Source of the DNA: Bacteroidota bacterium
Lineage (GTDB): Bacteria > Bacteroidota > Bacteroidia > Bacteroidales > Dysgonomonadaceae
Assembly (NCBI GenBank): GCA_023388315.1
Contig: JAEWGM010000044.1
Coordinates: 1-64,000, forward strand
Direction of reading: 5' to 3'
DNA: 64,000 bases
In this document: positions 58,522 to 64,000 of the stretch, piece after piece
Position numbering within the stretch: position 1 is the stretch's first letter
Layout: the number at the start of each line of letters is the position of its first letter
Notes under the pieces: model-generated
The model's database searches: none
What the model was told of the DNA's origin: nothing
Seen by the model: only the letters and a program-made list of their open reading frames with translations
Translations under genes and position numbers: made by a program

Positions 58522-58623
58522 AACGGATTTTTTAGTGAACGAGTTGAAATTTATAACGCCGATGAGGCGCACAATGTTTTGTTAACACTTCTCAATTCGT
58601 TTTTCATATTCTGTAAGATGCCG

Positions 58624-58631
58624 TATCTTTG
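58624..58631 (+). promoter_or_regulatory. -7 promoter box that decides the start of the GH15 gene
   Basis: TATCTTTG at 58624-58631 overlaps a possible GTG start at 58629, which is therefore rejected in favour of ATG 58659. Confidence 0.6.
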
Positions 58632-58658
58632 TCCGGATTCACTATCAATAAAGCACGA

Positions 58659-60452
58659 ATGAAAAATTTAGATTACGGAGTAATAGGAAATTGCCGCACG
58701 GCGGCGTTAATCTCGAAAGAGGGGAGCATAGATTGGTTGTGCTTGCCCGATTTTGATTCACCATCGGTATTTACCAAGTTGCTGGACGAGGAAAAAGGAG
58801 GAAGTTTCGCTTTTGTGGTTTCCGATGAATACACCATCACCCAAAGTTATTTGGGAAATACCAACATTCTTGCCACCAAATATGTGTCTGACGATGCCGC
58901 TTTTGTGGTGTACGATTATATGCCCCGTTATCGCACCATTGAGCAAAAACATTACCTCCCGCCCGAAATTCATCGCTATTTACGCATAATAAAAGGCGAG
59001 CCTAAACTGCGCGTTATTTACAACCCGAAAATGGATTACGCGCGCGAAGAAACGGTGCATACGGTTTTCCCGAACTACATTAAATCGTCTGCGGCCAACG
59101 ATATCGAAGACAAAATATATCTCTACACCAGCGTTGATTTCCATACCGTTTTAAGCGGTGAAGAATTTACGCTCACCGACCATCAGTTCTTCCTTCTTTC
59201 CTATAACCAAAAGTTGGTGGCGGTGGATCAAAACAGGATTTTGTTGGATTACGAGCGCACCAAAGTATATTGGCTCAACTGGATTAATCGTTCGCGCGAG
59301 TTTAAGCAATACGAAAGTATGATCAACCGCAGTTTGTTGGTGTTGAAGCTGATGTCTTACCAGCACTCCGGCGCCATGCTGGCCGCGGTAACCACCAGTT
59401 TGCCCGAAAGCATCGGCGAAACGCGCAATTGGGATTATCGGTTTTGCTGGCTGCGCGACGCTTCCATGTCCATAGACACGCTGTTGTTTATGAAACATCG
59501 GGGCGCCGCCGAGCGGTTTATCGCTTTTGTGAAGCGCATCCTGAAATCGCGCGACGATGTGTTTCAAATCATGTACGGCATCCGTGGCGAGCGCGAACTC
59601 ACGGAAGAAACGCTTCCGCATCTTTCGGGATACGAAAACTCGGCGCCCGTGCGCATCGGAAACGCGGCTTACAACCAATTGCAAAACGATTCGCTTGGCT
59701 ATTTGCTCGATGTCATCTATAAATATTACCTCTATTTCCCCGGAACGCTTGACGAGGTGGAGGAGATTTGGGAAGTGGTGAAAAACATGGTGCGAATGGT
59801 CATTAAATCGTGGCGCTCGCCCGACCAAAGCATTTGGGAATTCCGCACGCGCGAGCTCAACTTTGTGTTCTCAAAAGTGATGAGCTGGGTGGCGCTGGAC
59901 CGCGCTTCCATGATTGCCGAGCTGCTGCACAAAGACAATTACGCCGCCATTTGGCGAGAAGAGGCCGACCACATTAAACAAGAAGTGCACCTGAAAGGAT
60001 GGAACGAAGAAATGCAGTGTTTCACGCAGGCGTATGAAAATACCGACCACGATTCGTCGCTACTGTTGATGCAGGTGTACGGGTTTATTGAAGCGAGCGA
60101 TGAGCGTTACATAAAAACCGTGCACGCCATTAAAGAAAACCTGTTTCACCAAGGGTTAATGTACCGTTACAAAGCCGAAGACGATTTTGGCAAACCCACC
60201 TCATCGTTCACCATTTGCACGTTTTGGCTCATTGAAGCCCTTTTTGTGATTGGCGAAACCGAAGAGGCGCGCCAGATTTTTGAATCCATGATTTCCTATT
60301 CCAACCACGTGGGGTTGTATAGCGAAGATTTGGATTTTGAAACCAAGCGCCAGCTGGGCAACTTCCCGCAGGCCTATTCGCACTTGGCATTTATCAATAC
60401 CGCCACGCTGTTTTCGGAAGAAAAAGAGTTGTCGAAATTTATTCGGCCGTAA
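58659..60452 (+). CDS. glycoside hydrolase family 15 (glucoamylase/trehalase type)
   Basis: The 597-residue protein is read from ATG 58659 (MKNLDYGVIGNCRTAALISKEGSIDWLCLPDFDSPSVFTKLLDE), the standard opening of prokaryotic cytoplasmic GH15 proteins. The (alpha/alpha)6 catalytic core has ETRNWDYRFCWLRDASMSIDTLLF and IWEFRTRELNFVFSKVMSWVALDRA, with acidic residues in the expected spots. Family members hydrolyse alpha-glucans or, in several lineages, trehalose. No signal peptide. The neighbouring OtsA-OtsB fusion makes trehalase activity attractive, but this is inference. Confidence 0.92.
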   Translation: MKNLDYGVIGNCRTAALISKEGSIDWLCLPDFDSPSVFTKLLDEEKGGSFAFVVSDEYTITQSYLGNTNILATKYVSDDAAFVVYDYMPRYRTIEQKHYLPPEIHRYLRIIKGEPKLRVIYNPKMDYAREETVHTVFPNYIKSSAANDIEDKIYLYTSVDFHTVLSGEEFTLTDHQFFLLSYNQKLVAVDQNRILLDYERTKVYWLNWINRSREFKQYESMINRSLLVLKLMSYQHSGAMLAAVTTSLPESIGETRNWDYRFCWLRDASMSIDTLLFMKHRGAAERFIAFVKRILKSRDDVFQIMYGIRGERELTEETLPHLSGYENSAPVRIGNAAYNQLQNDSLGYLLDVIYKYYLYFPGTLDEVEEIWEVVKNMVRMVIKSWRSPDQSIWEFRTRELNFVFSKVMSWVALDRASMIAELLHKDNYAAIWREEADHIKQEVHLKGWNEEMQCFTQAYENTDHDSSLLLMQVYGFIEASDERYIKTVHAIKENLFHQGLMYRYKAEDDFGKPTSSFTICTFWLIEALFVIGETEEARQIFESMISYSNHVGLYSEDLDFETKRQLGNFPQAYSHLAFINTATLFSEEKELSKFIRP

Positions 60453-60928
60453 AGATTGGGTGATGTGAACTTCGGTTTGCTTTCAAAACTTCCGTTATTC
60501 GTTTTTTATGGCTAATTAAGGCAGATGGATGGCTCTTGTCGTTTGGAAGAGAATCTTGGTGGTGGGTAAGTCCCGCCACTTCGGGCGGAGATTGGGACGT
60601 AGTTTTTAACCTTAGGCGAAAGAATCGCCTAAAGGTTATGAAAATCTCGCCCATTCGGGCGATAAGGACAATGCTTCAATAAAAACCGAATCAATAGCAA
60701 TTTTGTTTAATATGCTTCCGTTCAGAAGAGTTCAATATCAATTGATAAGTGGATAAAATTGGCTGTGATAACTGGCTCTAGCACAAAGCCTATAAGTTGA
60801 ATATCAGCTAAAACCTATTTCGATACACTTTTCTTAACTCTCTTTTGCTTGGGCACAAGTTGCAAACTTGCGCCAGTGGGGGGGTGCCGTTAAACTTTGT
60901 CAAAGTTCAGAACTTTGTCAAGTTTTTT
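60453..60928. repeat. gap with hairpin array between GH15 and MscS genes
   Basis: No gene seen. Stems are CCGCC-acttcg-GGCGG, TTAGGCG-aaagaa-TCGCCTAA, CGCCC-att-CGGGCG, CAAGTT-tgca-AACTTG and AACTTTG/CAAAGTT. The genes on either side converge here; no clean intrinsic terminator was picked out. Confidence 0.5.
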
Positions 60929-62011
60929 TCAAAGCGATTTGGAAATCGCTTCACCTAGCGTGGTGGGGATTTTCGCGAATGAACCGGGATAATGCTCGTT
61001 GATGAAATCGATGAGTTTTTCGCGCACATCAACCCGCAAATCCCAATTGCGCGACGAATCGGAACTGCTGACCAGCACCCGGATTTCTTTGTACCACTGT
61101 TTGCTGTCGGTCACCTGAATATTTTGCACGCGTTTGTCCCAATTCTCGTTTGCCGAAACCACTTCGGCAAGTTTATCGCGTAGCGGCTGCAGCGGTAAAT
61201 CGTACGAAACATATAAATAAACGGTTCCAAGGATATTGGAGCTGGTGCGCGTCCAGTTCTGCACGGGATTGTTGAGGAAATAATCGATGGGCACAATCAG
61301 CCGGCGCTCATCCCAAATTTTTACCACCGCGTACGTGATATTTATTTCTTCAATACGCCCCCATTCGCCTTCAATCACCACCACGTCGTCCAAGCGAATG
61401 GGTTGTGTGATGGCAATTTGTACGCCCGAAAGAATTTGGCCCACGCTTCGTTGTGCCGCCAAACCAACCACAATACCCACCACACCGGCCGATGCCAAAA
61501 GGCTTACGCCCAATCCTCTGACTGCCTCGAAAGTCATCAACGCGATGGAGATAAAAATAACGACCATGGTTACAATGAGCACTTTCTCAATCATACTGAG
61601 TTGCGTGAGCCGTTTTCTGGCCACAAGGTTGTCGGATTGCGTAACATCGAGTTTGTTCTGGAAGTATCGAAACAGCGCGCGAATGGCTTGAATAACCAAC
61701 CACCCGATGGAAAGTATCAGCAATATTTGCCCGATCTTTTGCATCACATTGTAAATGCGGGTGTTTTCGTCGAGCAACGAGCTGAAAATATTGAGTAAAA
61801 TAACGAAGATAAGCCAAAGGGCGGGTACCCGAAAAAGGCGTACAATAAAATCGTCAATCAAGCTTTTGCTTTTTGTCGCTCGGGCGCTTAATTTTTTGAA
61901 AATAAAGTTAGAAATTGCCGCCAGCACAAAGAAGAGCGCGACAAAAATAAGACAAATAATGAGGTAGCGCAACGAGTTGTTTTCGTGCGCGATTTCTGTA
62001 ATCCAATCCAT
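60929..62011 (-). CDS. mechanosensitive ion channel, MscS family
   Basis: This 360-residue membrane protein is read from ATG 62011 (MDWITEIAHENNSLRYLIICLIFVALFFVLAAISNFIF). It has four transmembrane segments and the MscS pore and beta domain: GLGVSLLASAGVVGIVVGLAAQRSVGQILSGVQIAITQPIRLDDVVVIEGEWGRIEEINITYAVVKIWDERRLIVPIDYFLNNPVQNWTR. MscS channels release solutes when membrane tension rises on osmotic downshift. Its position between the GH15 gene and the trehalose synthase fusion fits an osmoadaptation group. Confidence 0.93.
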   Translation of the reverse strand: MDWITEIAHENNSLRYLIICLIFVALFFVLAAISNFIFKKLSARATKSKSLIDDFIVRLFRVPALWLIFVILLNIFSSLLDENTRIYNVMQKIGQILLILSIGWLVIQAIRALFRYFQNKLDVTQSDNLVARKRLTQLSMIEKVLIVTMVVIFISIALMTFEAVRGLGVSLLASAGVVGIVVGLAAQRSVGQILSGVQIAITQPIRLDDVVVIEGEWGRIEEINITYAVVKIWDERRLIVPIDYFLNNPVQNWTRTSSNILGTVYLYVSYDLPLQPLRDKLAEVVSANENWDKRVQNIQVTDSKQWYKEIRVLVSSSDSSRNWDLRVDVREKLIDFINEHYPGSFAKIPTTLGEAISKSL

Positions 62012-62077
62012 AATGTATTTATGTTTTAAATGATTAAAATGCAAAGTGTTAGGGTTTTTATTAACTCCGTCTTTCAA

Positions 62078-62207
62078 GACGGAGATTGAGAATACGCTCC
62101 TTCACTCGGACTTTAGTCCTCAGAAATCATGGCTAAAGCCTTTTGGGGGATTTATTTTGAATCTCCGCTTTAAAAAGCGGAGTTAAGACACTTTGCGTTT
62201 AATCAAT
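62078..62207. repeat. hairpin repeats between MscS and trehalose synthase genes
   Basis: Stems are ACTCCGTCTT-tc-AAGACGGAG and CTCCGCTTT-aaa-AAGCGGAG, with GGACTTTAGTCC and GGCTAAAGCC between them. They are diverged stems of the type seen elsewhere in the window. Confidence 0.5.
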
Positions 62208-64000
62208 TTACTTTATCAATTTTTGAAAAAACGGAATGACCGCCGATTGCAACGGAATCCGATACTTGGCCGCAGGCGAAAAGTTCCCTACTTTAATGCT
62301 GATTCCATCGGGTGGGAGGGCGTAGAACATATCTTCATCGGTGGTGTCGTCGCCAATGGCCAGCACAAAATCATACTTGTTTTTCTCCAACAAGCGTTTC
62401 ACCTCGCTGCCTTTGTTGTATTCGGGCGATTTTATTTCCACAATTTTGTTGCCCGGCACAATTTGCAGGTTCAACCGTGAGGTGGGCCCCATAAGCGCGT
62501 TAATGAGCTGTTTTTGACGCAATTCGGCCAGCCATACGTCCACATTTCGGTAATGCCACACCAGCGAGGCGTCTTTTTGCTCCAAATGTGAGCGAGGCGT
62601 TTTCTCAATGGTGTGCTCAATGATGTTGAGAATTTCATCGTCCCACTCCATCTTCTCCACTAAATTTTCGTGCCACTTGCCGTTTTCTTTGTAAAACGCG
62701 CCGTGTTCGGCGGCAAAATCCAGATTGAGCCCGCGGAACCACTTGTCCAAAATCTGGTGGTTGCGCCCACTGTTGATCACTACTTTGTTTTTGCTGTCGG
62801 AAGTCATTTCGTGCAGCAACTGCAGCAACTCTTCCGATGGCACGGCGTCTTCGGGGTTTTTAACGAAAGGCGACAAAGTGCCGTCGTAATCGAGGAGTAT
62901 TAACCGGCTCGAGGCCTGTTCGTATGATTTCTTTATTTGCGAAAGCTGCCTTTTGCCCACCACTTTTTGAAGAATCTCTTTGTTCTGTTCGCGAATGTTC
63001 AGAAGCTCTTGCACAAAATCGTTCGCCCATTTTTTTACGGTTTGCGTGGAGATGCGTTTTTGCATTCTGTTCAATCGTTCGCGCTTTTCTTTGTCCGGCA
63101 TAGTGAGCGCCTGCACCAGTGCATCTTCAATTTCCTGTGTGTCGTTGGGGTTGATGATGATGGAGTCCGAAAGTTCAATGGCGGCTCCTGCCATTTCGCT
63201 TAATATTAAAATTCCGGGCCTGTCGCGTTTGGTGGCGAGGTATTCTTTGGCTACGAGGTTCATCCCGTCGCGCACAGGCGTAACAAGAGCAATATCTGCG
63301 ATATCGTATAGCGCGATTAAATCTTCAAACGCGAAACTTTGGTAGAAATAGTGAATCGGAGTCCACCCCAACGTGGAGTACAATCCGTTAATTTGCCCGA
63401 TGGATTGGTCTATTTCGGTCTTTAAGTCGGCATATCGTCCAACCGCGTCGCGCGAAGGAACCACAATCATCGCCAGCGATACTTTTTCGTGGTATTCCGG
63501 GTGGTTCTCCAAGAATCGAGAAAAGCCTTGCAGGCGGTGTAAAATACCTTTGCTGTAATCTAAGCGGTCCACCGAAAGAATGATGTCTTGGGTGCCGAGC
63601 CCTTCTCTTAAGATTTCCGATTTTTTCTTTACTTCGGGCAGCAACGGCGCGTCGTGGTATTGCTCGTAATTAATTCCCATCGGGAAAGCGTCCACATGCA
63701 CGATGCGGTCTTTTAGGCTGATTTCATCGAGGTTGCAATTTAAATCCAGCACACGGTAAATAGCACTGATAAAGTGGCGCATATAATCGTGCGTGTGAAA
63801 CCCGATGAGGTCGGCACCCAAAAGCCCTTCCAATACTTCTTCCCGCTCGGGGAGCACGCGGAAAAGTTCGTACGAGGGAAACGGAATGTGGTGGAAATAA
63901 CCGATGTTGACATCGTTCTTTTGGTCGCGAATCAACTTGGGCAGCAGCATCAATTGATAGTCTTGCACCCAAATAACATCGTTGGCTTCAATAAAAGGAA
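62208..64000 (-). CDS. trehalose-6-phosphate synthase/phosphatase fusion (OtsA-OtsB), 5' end outside window
   Basis: This bifunctional enzyme makes trehalose-6-phosphate from UDP-glucose and glucose-6-phosphate and then dephosphorylates it. The frame continues past 63968 to the window edge with EANDVIWVQDYQLMLLP, the OtsA motif, so the N-terminal part lies outside. Visible GT20 motifs are SVDRLDYSKGILHRLQGFSRFLE, TPVRDGMNLVAKEYLATKRD and ILSEMAGAAIEL. A HAD phosphatase follows with LLDYDGTLSPFVKNP (DxDGT nucleophile), INSGRNHQILDKWF, LVWHYRNVD and VLAIGDDTTDEDMFYALP. OtsA-OtsB fusions are typical in Bacteroidetes. It likely works with the GH15 hydrolase in trehalose turnover. Confidence 0.94.
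   Translation of the reverse strand, partial: PFIEANDVIWVQDYQLMLLPKLIRDQKNDVNIGYFHHIPFPSYELFRVLPEREEVLEGLLGADLIGFHTHDYMRHFISAIYRVLDLNCNLDEISLKDRIVHVDAFPMGINYEQYHDAPLLPEVKKKSEILREGLGTQDIILSVDRLDYSKGILHRLQGFSRFLENHPEYHEKVSLAMIVVPSRDAVGRYADLKTEIDQSIGQINGLYSTLGWTPIHYFYQSFAFEDLIALYDIADIALVTPVRDGMNLVAKEYLATKRDRPGILILSEMAGAAIELSDSIIINPNDTQEIEDALVQALTMPDKEKRERLNRMQKRISTQTVKKWANDFVQELLNIREQNKEILQKVVGKRQLSQIKKSYEQASSRLILLDYDGTLSPFVKNPEDAVPSEELLQLLHEMTSDSKNKVVINSGRNHQILDKWFRGLNLDFAAEHGAFYKENGKWHENLVEKMEWDDEILNIIEHTIEKTPRSHLEQKDASLVWHYRNVDVWLAELRQKQLINALMGPTSRLNLQIVPGNKIVEIKSPEYNKGSEVKRLLEKNKYDFVLAIGDDTTDEDMFYALPPDGISIKVGNFSPAAKYRIPLQSAVIPFFQKLIK

Noticed and set aside
1..64000. Search by eye for tRNA, rRNA and known riboswitch motifs
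   Set aside because: No cloverleaf with GTTCGA-type loop or rRNA segment recognised; small RNAs below recognition by eye cannot be excluded.

Overview
The window looks like part of a Bacteroidales chromosome, most like Dysgonomonadaceae/Porphyromonadaceae (Proteiniphilum, Petrimonas, Fermentimonas type). The evidence is a SusC/SusD pair, lipoproteins with Bacteroidetes-type lipoboxes, a protease with a type IX secretion (T9SS) C-terminal sorting domain, Rho with a long glutamine/lysine-rich insertion, an OtsA-OtsB fusion, and about 17 promoters matching the Bacteroidetes -7 box TAnnTTTG. No rRNA, tRNA, CRISPR array, integrase or intact transposase was seen. The taxonomic call is inference.

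Layout. 0-7 kb: a DUF5715-like fragment, truA, a DUF3267 membrane protein, a small AT-rich patch (lipoprotein plus RelE-type toxin-antitoxin pair), rho and a DUF6340-like lipoprotein. 7-11.6 kb: etfB-etfA and an acyl-CoA dehydrogenase, an electron-transfer operon interrupted by a four-helix-bundle (23S-IVS type) element. 11.7-18.7 kb: a lipoprotein, a headless outer-membrane barrel fragment, an ECF sigma factor and a susC-susD pair whose susC carries a 1-base frameshift. 18.9-25.3 kb: trxB, a second four-helix-bundle element, lolA, a decayed third element, ftsK, a small membrane protein and a YihY/BrkB protein. 25.3-30.5 kb: a MITE-like element, tpx, uvrA and a lytic transglycosylase.

30.5-36 kb is an accessory islet with a lipoprotein, a T9SS subtilase and an unknown protein. 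It is bounded by perfect 26-bp direct repeats, with long near-identical repeats just inside them. 36-47.3 kb: an AbgT transporter, a two-receiver/PEP-synthase-like protein, an Ig-like lipoprotein and a large alpha-2-macroglobulin homologue. 47.3-57.3 kb: a VapC-type toxin-antitoxin pair, DUF1573, meaB, yebC, pheT, a zinc-ribbon protein, a wrecked ParDE locus between repeats, pgk, osmC and ansA. 57.3-64 kb: a second MITE-like element, a lipoprotein with two tandem ecotin domains, and a trehalose/osmotic group (GH15 hydrolase, MscS channel, OtsA-OtsB fusion cut by the window end).

Themes. The genes fit an anaerobic fermenter (Etf/acyl-CoA dehydrogenase, MeaB, asparaginase) with thiol-based redox defence (TrxB, Tpx, OsmC) and osmoadaptation (trehalose, MscS). 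The best candidate for something undescribed is the four-helix-bundle element. Two intact copies and one decayed copy each sit between imperfect inverted simple-sequence tracts. The tract sequence differs from copy to copy, but the two ends of each copy can still pair, like the hairpin ends of 23S rRNA intervening sequences. Also notable are the tandem ecotin lipoprotein, the repeat-bounded protease islet, and terminator hairpins that overlap or follow promoters at meaB and trxB.
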